From a virus, in the IMG/VR virus record IMGVR_UViG_3300015261_000001, positions 1 to 64,000 of that record: a stretch of 64,000 nucleotides of DNA; one strand, 5' to 3'. The position numbers and the translations under genes were made by a program. The notes under the pieces are model-generated. The model was not told the DNA's origin and did not search any database. It saw only the letters and a program-made list of their open reading frames with translations. Below are positions 41,286 to 48,572 of this stretch, one piece after another; positions within the stretch are counted from its first letter, which is position 1; every line of letters begins with the position of its first letter.

Positions 41286-42818
41286 ATGAACGATTTACTG
41301 GTGTTGGTCAAACTGTTGACAGCACTGTACCAGGCAAAGAAGCTAAAAGACCCAAACCTGGTAACTGAGCTGACGGAGATCCTGGAAGAACTCCCAGTAC
41401 CCCCTCCAGATATTCTGACGCAAGACAAGAACCTTCGGGAAAGCATCCGGGCAGCAATTCACTGGCTGCTGAGTCAGGACGACGACGACCCACTTATAAA
41501 ATCTCTCTTAATGCAACGCGTGGCCATGTTTGTCAAGGGCGACGACGGTATTAAGGACATTATCGAAGATGGGTTGGAAGAACTGGCGACGGAAGAACTC
41601 ACTCGTAAGTTGGTCTATAAACAGATCACCGAGATTCGTCTGAATTCTGAAGACGAGACTTTCCAGAAGAAGTTCAAGCAGAAGATCAAGGATTTTCTTT
41701 ATAAGGATCATGCTGAACTGAAACGAGAGGACTGGGCTAACCTGATGGACTTGATTACCGAGAAGGTAAACAGTTCGTTTGGTGAACGTCAGTCTGAGGT
41801 TGTGGTGAGTGTTAACACCAACGACCCTGAAAGCTTCTTCGGCATCATCGAGATGGCCAAGAAGGAAAACAGTAAAGAAGGTATTCTCCGTTCAGGTATC
41901 CAAGGACTTAACCAAGGTCTGGAACCGGATGGTGGTTTCCGTCGTAGCAAGATGTACATGCTGGAAGCACTGACCAACCGTGGTAAGTCTTTTGGTATGG
42001 CTCACATTCTCGCTTCTGTGGGTATGTACAACGTACCACAGCTTCGGAACAAGGCCAAGATTCCAACGCTGTTGTTTGAGTCCTCAGAAGACACCATGGA
42101 CTTGGTGATCATGCGGATGTACAAACTGGCGTGCACAATCGATCTGAAAGTAGACGGTGACTTCCAATCTGCTGAAACGACCAACATCGTTGATGCGATT
42201 GCCAACTGCTTCAAGAAGAACGGTTGGTATCTGGTGATGAACCAGATTGAAGCTTACAAAGATAACATCTCCAACATGTTTGCTCGAGTTCGTAAGCTTG
42301 AGCTGAAAGGTCACGAGATCATCTTCTACGGCTACGACTACCTGGCCCTGCAAAACATCGACAAGGTTCCGGGTGAAAGTAAGTCCGACAAACTTCAGTT
42401 GGTTTACCGTCGTGTTCGTTCGTTTGTAACTGCTCGTGGTATCTGCTTCGTAACTCCTCACCAGTTGAGTCCAGAAGCGAAGAAGCTGCTGAAAGAACTT
42501 GATGATGAGTCAGAAGTTTACTTTGCTCGAGAAGTGGCCGGTAAGTCGATGACAGAAACGTCGACGAAGATCACCAACGAAGTAGACGGTGTGATTTGTA
42601 TTCATGTTGCTAAAACTGCTACAAAGACCTACTTCACTGGTGCTATTGGCAAACAGCGTGGTGAAGGGTGTTCACCAGAGAAGCGATTCTTTATCTATGA
42701 TCTGGATCCTGTACTTGGTTTGAAACATGACATCAATGGCAAACCAGCGTTCCGTCGAAGCTTGCAACAACGCTTCAGCGATAGTGGCGATGTCGAGAAC
42801 GATATCGACATGATGTAA
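41286..42818 (+). CDS. DnaB-like replicative DNA helicase
   Basis: The 510-residue protein has a helical N-terminal half (~residues 1-190) and a RecA-like C-terminal half. There A-L-T-N-R-G-K-S (near residues 230-237) matches the Walker A of DnaB-type helicases (A-R-P-x-x-GK[ST]). LFESSEDTMD follows, and a Walker B-like IIFYGYDYLAL lies near residue 340. A later VTPHQLSPEAKKL block resembles the DnaB sensor/Q-loop region. Such helicases unwind the phage fork as hexamers. It is a single-gene plus-strand unit ending in the strong terminator at 42870-42906. AGGAG lies six bases before the ATG. A primase domain is absent. Confidence 0.82.
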   Translation: MNDLLVLVKLLTALYQAKKLKDPNLVTELTEILEELPVPPPDILTQDKNLRESIRAAIHWLLSQDDDDPLIKSLLMQRVAMFVKGDDGIKDIIEDGLEELATEELTRKLVYKQITEIRLNSEDETFQKKFKQKIKDFLYKDHAELKREDWANLMDLITEKVNSSFGERQSEVVVSVNTNDPESFFGIIEMAKKENSKEGILRSGIQGLNQGLEPDGGFRRSKMYMLEALTNRGKSFGMAHILASVGMYNVPQLRNKAKIPTLLFESSEDTMDLVIMRMYKLACTIDLKVDGDFQSAETTNIVDAIANCFKKNGWYLVMNQIEAYKDNISNMFARVRKLELKGHEIIFYGYDYLALQNIDKVPGESKSDKLQLVYRRVRSFVTARGICFVTPHQLSPEAKKLLKELDDESEVYFAREVAGKSMTETSTKITNEVDGVICIHVAKTATKTYFTGAIGKQRGEGCSPEKRFFIYDLDPVLGLKHDINGKPAFRRSLQQRFSDSGDVENDIDMM

Positions 42819-42869
42819 TTCCAACCAACACTTAACCTTAAAGCAAAAAAAAAAGACAAGCCATAAAGA

Positions 42870-42906
42870 CTACCCCTCCCTAGCCTCTGAGGCTAGGGAG
42901 GGGTAG
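42870..42906. terminator. Bidirectional terminator after helicase gene
   Basis: A perfect 16-base-pair stem beginning CTACCCCTCCCTAGCC closes a TCTGA loop. The ten-base A-run upstream (from 42846) gives the minus strand a T-run for the gene ending at 42927; the plus strand continues TCTATGTTTGCTTTTGG. Confidence 0.88.
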
Positions 42907-42926
42907 GTCTATGTTTGCTTTTGGTA

Positions 42927-43445
42927 TTACGCCGCGGTAGCAATGATCTGCTTGTAACCGCGTTCAGCCAATTCTTCATCACCTTCAAAGATGTATTTGA
43001 ATTGAGCCAGGTAAGCTTCACGCTCCCATGGGAATTCCACATAACCTTGAAGGGTAACGTTAAAGTGCTGACCTTCCCAGATCATGTGGCCAGCTTCTAC
43101 GATAGCCAGACGGCCATCCAGGACTTGTTGTACGTGAGTAAGCTCATGCACAAGGTAAGACCGACGGAAACGCTCACGCGCATCCTCAGGTATCTGCTTG
43201 CTCTCATTCACCATGGCATCTGGATAAATGATCAGTGCTAACTCGCGGCCATGCTTGGGAAGGATTTCTAATGTTTCTGGATTGATCTGAAGTACGACCC
43301 CGCCAACTTCACCGTAAGCTTCTACGGCTGGGAACATGCCGCGTGTAGCCATGCAAACGTGGATGTCGTATTGTTCCAACATCGCAACACCCTCTTCACC
43401 AAAGAGAGCGAGCACTTCTTCCATTTTGGTTCGCAACAGTTTCAT
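42927..43445 (-). CDS. Zincin metallopeptidase-like protein (HExxH)
   Basis: The 172-residue protein has H100-E-L-T-H104 in a helix and, about 37 residues later, EFPWEREAYLAQ, whose Glu141 or Glu143 can be the third zinc ligand. This is the layout of small gluzincin-like peptidases with an HELTHVQQ...WEREA pattern. The rest shows strands and helices with no membrane anchor, so it should act in the cytoplasm. AAGGAATCC lies before the ATG. It follows the 43466-43810 gene, and both are downstream of a candidate early-type promoter at 43885. A role in host or phage protein processing is possible; the substrate is unknown. Confidence 0.72.
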   Translation of the reverse strand: MKLLRTKMEEVLALFGEEGVAMLEQYDIHVCMATRGMFPAVEAYGEVGGVVLQINPETLEILPKHGRELALIIYPDAMVNESKQIPEDARERFRRSYLVHELTHVQQVLDGRLAIVEAGHMIWEGQHFNVTLQGYVEFPWEREAYLAQFKYIFEGDEELAERGYKQIIATAA

Positions 43446-43465
43446 GAAAAGGATTCCTTAATTAA

Positions 43466-43810
43466 TTAACGAGTTTTCTTCAGGGCGGAAGTTACCAAAC
43501 TGTTACTCCAGTTGGAATCTTCGTTCATGAGTTTAAGCAGGGATGGACTGGCCTTAACCAAGTTACTCATGTCCATTTCAAAACGCCCGCCTTTACGGAT
43601 ATGCAGGACGCCCAACTGGTGACCAAATTCAGTACTGGCGAATTCGATGAAGTCGCCTTCATTGCAATACGAGATAGCCAACTGCAACATCCGCGGCATC
43701 GCGGTGTCGAAGTAATTGTAATGCCGCACCATGATGACATCCTTGGAGCGACCGCGGTACATAGTTGCTACAACGCGACGGCGAGAAGGGCTGTTGAAAT
43801 CAGTGCTCAT
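43466..43810 (-). CDS. Small basic protein, unknown
   Basis: The 114-residue protein has GGAG eight bases before its ATG. The N-terminus is basic (RRRVVATMYRGRSKDVIMVR), the centre is strand-rich (GDFIEFASTEFGHQLGVLHI), and the C-terminus is helical. It is the first gene after the TATATTAC-like element at 43885-43892 and precedes the metallopeptidase with a 20-base gap, so they probably form one unit. No motif is recognised. Confidence 0.6.
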   Translation of the reverse strand: MSTDFNSPSRRRVVATMYRGRSKDVIMVRHYNYFDTAMPRMLQLAISYCNEGDFIEFASTEFGHQLGVLHIRKGGRFEMDMSNLVKASPSLLKLMNEDSNWSNSLVTSALKKTR

Positions 43811-43884
43811 GTTGTTTCTCCGAATGTGTTTGAACGCTTACAACGTACAGGTAAACAGCTTAGTTACTAAACTTATCTACCCGG

Positions 43885-43892
43885 GTAATATA
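43885..43892 (-). promoter_or_regulatory. Candidate early-type promoter core TATATTAC (minus strand)
   Basis: Minus-strand TATATTAC lies ~75 bases before the start at 43810, with ATTTAACTTATACTTCATTT on its distal side. It shares the element CAGACCTATATTACCC with similar sites at 32319 and 32978, and TATATTAC is the core reported for phiKZ early promoters. Confidence 0.5.
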
Positions 43893-43921
43893 GGTCTGAA
43901 ATGAAGTATAAGTTAAATAAA

Positions 43922-43956
43922 CCCCTCGCCCCCGGAAAGGCCGGAAAGGCGAGGGG
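43922..43956 (-). terminator. First of two tandem hairpins after 44052 gene
   Basis: CCCCTCGCC pairs with GGCGAGGGG around a 17-base loop that contains the direct repeat CCGGAAAGG twice. The following minus-strand sequence is TTTATTTAACTT. Together with the hairpin at 43976 it fills most of the 241-base gap 43811-44051. Confidence 0.75.
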
Positions 43957-43975
43957 AGAAAAACATAAGTTAAAT

Positions 43976-44006
43976 CCCCCTCACCTCGGGATACCGAGGG
44001 AGGGGG
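43976..44006 (-). terminator. Second tandem hairpin, nearest the 44052 stop
   Basis: CCCCCTC and CCTCGG (separated by a bulged A) pair with CCGAGGGAGGGGG around GATA. On the minus strand it is followed by ATTTAACTTATG. Confidence 0.75.
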
Positions 44007-44051
44007 TTAATTGAGTTGGTGTAGTTAAATAACAGTAACAGTAATTAATTA

Positions 44052-44891
44052 CTATTTGCTGATAGGCCGTTGTCCGTAAAGCTCCGGGCTATCGATGTCG
44101 ATGTTCTTGCTGATACCACGGAGTGTTCCCAAACCTTCGATGGTCAGAATGTCGGCCCCGCTGTTCCAGGCTTCAGTGACTCGGGAGATCAGGTGGTCCA
44201 GTGGATCAACGCCCTCTTCCAACTGTGTTTCTTCAACACAGTTACCCATGTCGATCGACAACGTTGGTTTCTGTGCAGGGACAGTCAGGGACGATTCGCG
44301 CAGAGCTTCCACGATCTGTGGAACAGAAAGTTGCGCGGTATTCAGGGTTTCCCGCAGACTAGGGTGGGCATCCCAGAACTTTTGAATCTCGGCCAGGTCT
44401 TCTGGAACAATGTCGTTGAACGTCTTTTCCATCGGGGAAACAACGCGTTCGCCGGTCGTCATGTCTTCGGCGTAACCTTCTTTCGACGGAGGATCTACTT
44501 TGTCGAGCAGGTAATGAATCGTGGCAGACAAGTAGTCGAGATGTTCGCCAAGATGCTGCAAATAGGTATCTGGGTCCAGAGAAGCACAAGGACCGTGCTC
44601 TTCGGTAATCACCCGACTAGGGATGTGTTTAAACCCGTCGGTACGAATAGCCGCCAGCAACTCTTTGGTTTCCTGAGTGTTGAAGATGGTGTAGCCCAGT
44701 TGCTGAAAGAATTTCTTCAATGCTTCGCGGATGCCACCTGGATAGGTGTCCAGAGTGTGGCCATCCAGTGCTTTACGCATCGGGCAATTTTCATCCACCC
44801 AAGCGGCATTCCACCCGTAGTTTTTTGGTTGTTCTTCATTAGTCCGGCCAATAGCATCCATTGCCGCATTCAGATCTTTTTGCGAAGTCAT
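44052..44891 (-). CDS. Unknown protein carrying a portal-derived segment
   Basis: The 279-residue protein has GAGAG before its ATG. Residues ~186-204 (AQLSVPQIVEALRESSLTV) are identical but for one residue to residues 603-621 of the portal candidate, and flanking positions also match (HPSLRETLNT against NPRLHSILAT). The rest has no recognised motif: a helical N-terminal half with QQLGYTIFNTQETKELLAAI, then DMTTGERVVSPMEKTF, and a C-terminus with SGADILTIEGLGTLRGISKN. Its differences from the portal are nearly all silent, so the shared segment is under selection as protein. It may contact the same partner as the portal, or bind the portal itself during assembly; neither can be shown here. Confidence 0.65.
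   Translation of the reverse strand: MTSQKDLNAAMDAIGRTNEEQPKNYGWNAAWVDENCPMRKALDGHTLDTYPGGIREALKKFFQQLGYTIFNTQETKELLAAIRTDGFKHIPSRVITEEHGPCASLDPDTYLQHLGEHLDYLSATIHYLLDKVDPPSKEGYAEDMTTGERVVSPMEKTFNDIVPEDLAEIQKFWDAHPSLRETLNTAQLSVPQIVEALRESSLTVPAQKPTLSIDMGNCVEETQLEEGVDPLDHLISRVTEAWNSGADILTIEGLGTLRGISKNIDIDSPELYGQRPISK
44280..44336 (-). repeat. 19-residue segment shared with portal (copy in 279-residue protein)
   Basis: Encodes AQLSVPQIVEALRESSLTV. It matches 28417-28473 at 18 of 19 residues and 46 of 57 bases; the exact match GTTCCACAGATCGTGGA lies in the middle. Confidence 0.9.
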
Positions 44892-44915
44892 TGCGTTACT
44901 CTCTGTCAGAAAGGT

Positions 44916-45059
44916 TTATTTGGATTCAAACGACGGACGTGCTTCCATCAACTGGATTCGTTCGAAAGTCCGTTGCATTTGTTCGAGTACTTCGTTTTGT
45001 ACAGGCTCCTGCGGAACCTCGATGATTGGAGCGGGCTGATTCTCTTCTTGATCATTCAT
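44916..45059 (-). CDS. Small acidic 47-residue protein
   Basis: A short frame on the minus strand starts with MNDQEENQPAPIIEVPQEPV, ends EARPSFESK and stops with TAA at 44916. The second half is an amphipathic helix (NEVLEQMQRTFERIQLMEAR). GGTAGG lies about twelve bases before the ATG. It fits between the 279-residue gene and the gap 45060-45207, where a CCTATACT element (45174-45181) may be a promoter. It is below the size most gene finders keep. Codon use is like its neighbours. Confidence 0.55.
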   Translation of the reverse strand: MNDQEENQPAPIIEVPQEPVQNEVLEQMQRTFERIQLMEARPSFESK

Positions 45060-45173
45060 GATCTAACCTACCGGTTAAAGGAATAAGGCTTAGGTAAGCT
45101 ACGCTCACCTGCTGTCTAAGAGCAAAAATACTTCCCTACTCTCCCACCTGCTTTCGCAAGTAGCTCTCAATCC

Positions 45174-45181
45174 AGTATAGG
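45174..45181 (-). promoter_or_regulatory. Weak candidate promoter core CCTATACT (minus strand)
   Basis: Minus-strand ACCTATACTGG with TTTTCTTTCAG on the distal side, in the 148-base gap before the 47-residue gene. It is less similar to the CTATATTAC elements than the others listed. Confidence 0.25.
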
Positions 45182-45207
45182 TATCTACACCGGACTGAAA
45201 GAAAACC

Positions 45208-46548
45208 TTACACTTGAGCAGTGAACTCTTCGTTGTTAAGGAAGAGGGTTAAAGAGGAGTGTTCCCGGAAGACCATGTCTGGACTCTCAGTATCCTTCTG
45301 TAGCTCGCTACGAGCCCCTAGGAGCGTTCCTTCCTTGTATTTCAACACATCCCCACTCATGTAGAAGAAGCGCAGCGGCATAGCGGGTTGCAGCACGTCA
45401 TGGTCCGAGTTGTTCCACTGAATGCTTTCTACGTCCCCGTCATTAAAGGAGTTAGCCGACAAGTGTTTGCAGAGGTTGTTAGTAGGGGCGTCCAAGAAGG
45501 GCGCAATCTCTTCACCACTGGAACGCTTAGCCGTCTGGTACTCGCTCAGGCTGTCTTGGCGGGTCGCAGCCGCCTGACCGCTGCCGTAGTAAGCACCTGT
45601 CTCCCCCATCACCGCATCAGAGCTTAGGATGCGTTTACCGGTACCTTCGTTCTGCCTGACGATGTCATTACCGTCAATATGCTTACCTTTACCTGTAGAC
45701 AGGATCGTGGTGACCTTGCCTTGGGTAAAGTGCGTGGCGTGCAGTGTAGGGAACACGTTCTCAGGAAGCCGGTAAATGTTCAGCACCTTACGCGCCTGTT
45801 CATACCGACCAGACTTGAACAGAGGATAGATCCACCACATTCCTTTGTAGTAGTACATCCCGAACCCTTTACTGTAAATACCGAACTCATCGTGGTTCTG
45901 CAACCAACGTCCCAGCTGAGGCAACGGAATAGCCGACGGAATGATTACCATCTGGAAAGCCCGAGCGTTGTCGATAGGTCGTTCGATATTCACACCACGG
46001 AAAGCGTCAGCGCCAGTTAGTTGAAGTTTCTTCCCGTACTTCGACAACTGGTAATGCAGAACGCTATCCAACGTGGACATCAGGTGTCGGTCAGACACCA
46101 TCTCGTTCTTCAGGATTGAGTAACCAGTCTCCATCAACTGGAACTTGACGGTAATCATGTTGATATCGTCTTTGGCACTCAGGTTTGCTGTTTGGGTGTT
46201 GTTACCAGCCATCTCCGGGTTACTGTCTCCCAGAGGAATCGCACGGTAACGCTTCATGGTTTGACTCAACCCCTGACGCTCAACAACCTCGATGTACAGA
46301 TTGTCCTTATTCGGGAGAATCTTGTTCATGTAGATACCCGGTTGAATCTGCGCCTGAATACGGAGGTCATCCGAAGCGTTGATGGCGTACAGACTCATCC
46401 GGGAAATGCCTGTTGGCATAATCAACGAGATTTGCTGGTGGTCAGGGAGAATAACCATTGCGGACAGTCTAATCTTCTTGTCGTTTCGCTTGGCTTCTAC
46501 TGAGTTAGCAAAGGCGACAAGGTTAGATAACGGACGTGGCAAATCCAT
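45208..46548 (-). CDS. Virion structural protein, possibly baseplate hub
   Basis: The 446-residue protein starts 3 bases after the gene upstream, with AGGG before its ATG. The N-terminal part (residues ~30-110) has strands such as LSAMVILPDHQQISLIMPTG and IYMNKILPNKDNLYIEVVER. This reminds me of the tube-like beta domains in baseplate hub proteins, but no motif is decisive. The remainder is mixed, with a Gly/Tyr-rich GFGMYYYKGMWWIYPLFK segment. It is the last gene of a tight four-gene run (45208-50078) of virion-like proteins. The hub reading is a guess from fold-like appearance and order. Confidence 0.55.
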   Translation of the reverse strand: MDLPRPLSNLVAFANSVEAKRNDKKIRLSAMVILPDHQQISLIMPTGISRMSLYAINASDDLRIQAQIQPGIYMNKILPNKDNLYIEVVERQGLSQTMKRYRAIPLGDSNPEMAGNNTQTANLSAKDDINMITVKFQLMETGYSILKNEMVSDRHLMSTLDSVLHYQLSKYGKKLQLTGADAFRGVNIERPIDNARAFQMVIIPSAIPLPQLGRWLQNHDEFGIYSKGFGMYYYKGMWWIYPLFKSGRYEQARKVLNIYRLPENVFPTLHATHFTQGKVTTILSTGKGKHIDGNDIVRQNEGTGKRILSSDAVMGETGAYYGSGQAAATRQDSLSEYQTAKRSSGEEIAPFLDAPTNNLCKHLSANSFNDGDVESIQWNNSDHDVLQPAMPLRFFYMSGDVLKYKEGTLLGARSELQKDTESPDMVFREHSSLTLFLNNEEFTAQV

Positions 46549-46551
46549 CGG

Positions 46552-47274
46552 TTATTTCCCTGTTTTAAAGACCCACTCTCCGAGGTTGTGCACGGAGTCA
46601 GGTGTGGCGAGGCTATCAGCAACCGCCTTGTTGGTGAGGATTGGGTGGTCAGCAAAGGACGTACCACCGAACTCCGCTTGTTGGATGCCGTCCAAATGAC
46701 TGAACCAGCTGATGCCGTCTTCGGTAGTAGAGCCAGCGGCAGCCATACCAAACAACTGCGCCAGCCCCAACAGGTTCGCTCGGTTGGCTGCTTTCTCGTC
46801 GATCACCTTGCGGTAAACGTGGGCGTTGTTCAGGTAGGACTTGATCCGCTTGTACTCGCCAAAGACGCTGTACGCCATCAACTCCAAGTTGCGGAGTTCA
46901 TCCATCGGTGGCAACGGGAACTCAGGTGCCTTATGGAACAACTCACACCAGAGCTGCAAGTACTCTTGAATCGATTCGTAGATCTCGACAATCGCGTTGT
47001 TGGGGTCGCGAAACCCCAACTCCTTCTCACTCACCAAGTTAGGCAAGATGTCGATAATTTGCGGAATCTTGTACAGTCGCTCTTGGTACTCGTCGTAATG
47101 GTTGGGGTCGTTAACGAACCCGTCCTGGGTGTACTCCGGTCTGTCCCGCAGTTCCTCGATCGACATCAACATCTTGGGTGTTACATAAACGGCGTACAAC
47201 CGGTTATTCAAGATGTTGAAAAGAAAGAAGATACGGTCCCGGATAAAGTTGTATCGACTGAGCGGTAGACTCAC
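46552..47274 (-). CDS. Virion-associated protein, GTG start
   Basis: A longer frame exists, but the true start is probably the GTG at 47274 (VSLPLSRYNFIRDR, 240 residues). TAGGAGG lies seven bases upstream, and the GTGA overlaps the stop of the previous gene by four bases. The protein is helical and rich in Tyr, Leu and Asn, with YESIQEYLQLWCELFHKAPE in the centre and no membrane segment or motif. Translational coupling to the 431-residue neighbour suggests a fixed stoichiometry in the tail or head. The family is not recognised. Confidence 0.65.
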   Translation of the reverse strand: MSLPLSRYNFIRDRIFFLFNILNNRLYAVYVTPKMLMSIEELRDRPEYTQDGFVNDPNHYDEYQERLYKIPQIIDILPNLVSEKELGFRDPNNAIVEIYESIQEYLQLWCELFHKAPEFPLPPMDELRNLELMAYSVFGEYKRIKSYLNNAHVYRKVIDEKAANRANLLGLAQLFGMAAAGSTTEDGISWFSHLDGIQQAEFGGTSFADHPILTNKAVADSLATPDSVHNLGEWVFKTGK

Positions 47275-48566
47275 AGAGGTCCTCCTATCCGCCGAGCAAA
47301 GCCCAACAGGCGCAGAATGATCGCGCCATGATAAAGCTGCTCCTTCGGTGTCAGGGTGAAGTAAGTTTTGCAATACGCCAACAACCGTTCGTGGTCAATG
47401 AGCTGATCACGATAGGACGAGTAAACGAGGTTCTCGAACTCGCCTTCTGGCTGGCCTTTATAGAAGCCTGCCGAGAACAAGTAAGTGATTTGTTCCTCGT
47501 TACCCGGTTGTAGGATGGGATACCCATCGTTGTTGTAATAGAGCTTGTATTGCTTGAAGTCTTTCGGGTTGGTGGTGATGAACCATTTGATCTTGCTGGA
47601 GCGCAGGTTGCCGTACAGGCGAGTGTTTTGCAGACGGCTGGTTTCCATGCGTGCGGCTTGGTTGTCGCAGATCTGGAGCAGGTTCATGTCGCAACGCAGC
47701 AACACTTCCCAGATGTTCACCGTCCCCCAACGACCTTTCTCCAAGCCACCATACTGAATGGAGAACTGGCTGATTGGTGGGTAGAGCGTACGGGCTTCAG
47801 GGTGAAGTACCGCGCACAGGAAGTTCACCAGATACGGGTCATACACCATGTCGACGTTCGGGTCAGTGCCGTACGGGAACACGATGGTGCGTTCAGGGTT
47901 CCAGTAGAACTCGCGCATGATGTAGTTGGAGATGGTCAGATTCCAGTTGAACAGTTCCTGACCGGTTTGTTCTTCTGCGGTGGTGATCAGCGAGTGACCA
48001 CCGTGCAGCGCCGAATCCTTCGAATAGACTTTACGGTCTACTGTTTTACCGACCAGAATGTCGTTGTCAGTTTTGGTCAAGAAGCCCAGCTGACGAACTT
48101 GAATCTGGTAAACCTTGTTCGCAGTGAAGTTGCGGATTTCAGGCTGTTCGACAATGGCAAACAAACCAGCGTGACCATCACCGATGTCCATGATCATAAC
48201 GTCATGGATGATTGGTGCTACATCGAAGATAATCCAGACGCTGTAAATGACCGTACTTTCACCGGTTGTCGGGTCATAGCTGAACGAGCCATCACCTTCA
48301 ATCTTGATCGACAGTCGCTCGATACTGGTGTAGCTCTGGTAAGTGCCGACACCACCCGGTGCAAACGGTTTAGGTTCTTCACCGTCTTGCAGAAACTGGC
48401 GGTAGTAATGAGTCAGTCGAGGACGACCGGTCACCATCGTTAACAAGCTGAGTTCGGGCTGCCAAGTCGAATCAACAATGGAGTGACGGAACGTTTCACT
48501 GTAAATCTTCGGAGCTTCCGGTTTAGGTGCTTCCGGCGCTCCTACTGGGCTAACTGCTAATGGCAT
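47271..48566 (-). CDS. Virion structural protein
   Basis: The 431-residue protein has GAGG before its ATG and starts with a Pro/Ala/Lys-rich stretch (GAPEAPKPEAPK). The body is beta-rich with many aromatic residues (STVIYSVWIIFDVAPIIHDV; NLTISNYIMREFYWNP). A central segment has ISQFSIQYGGLEKGRWGTVN. The last part is helical. It is co-translated with the genes on both sides (4-base overlap downstream, 6-base gap upstream). It looks like a tail or baseplate component, but the specific counterpart is unknown to me. Confidence 0.6.
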   Translation of the reverse strand: MPLAVSPVGAPEAPKPEAPKIYSETFRHSIVDSTWQPELSLLTMVTGRPRLTHYYRQFLQDGEEPKPFAPGGVGTYQSYTSIERLSIKIEGDGSFSYDPTTGESTVIYSVWIIFDVAPIIHDVMIMDIGDGHAGLFAIVEQPEIRNFTANKVYQIQVRQLGFLTKTDNDILVGKTVDRKVYSKDSALHGGHSLITTAEEQTGQELFNWNLTISNYIMREFYWNPERTIVFPYGTDPNVDMVYDPYLVNFLCAVLHPEARTLYPPISQFSIQYGGLEKGRWGTVNIWEVLLRCDMNLLQICDNQAARMETSRLQNTRLYGNLRSSKIKWFITTNPKDFKQYKLYYNNDGYPILQPGNEEQITYLFSAGFYKGQPEGEFENLVYSSYRDQLIDHERLLAYCKTYFTLTPKEQLYHGAIILRLLGFARRIGGPL

Positions 48567-48572
48567 GATTGA

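Noticed and set aside
41976-42000. Walker A of the helicase appearing degenerate (Ala in place of the first Gly)
   Set aside because: DnaB-type helicases normally have A-R-P-x-x-GK[ST], so Ala at this position is expected and supports the family.
45060-45207. Weak hairpin in the gap before the 47-residue gene (CTGCTTTCGCAAGTAG, near 45149-45164)
   Set aside because: The stem is six pairs with a G-T wobble and no adjacent T-run, so it was not called a terminator.
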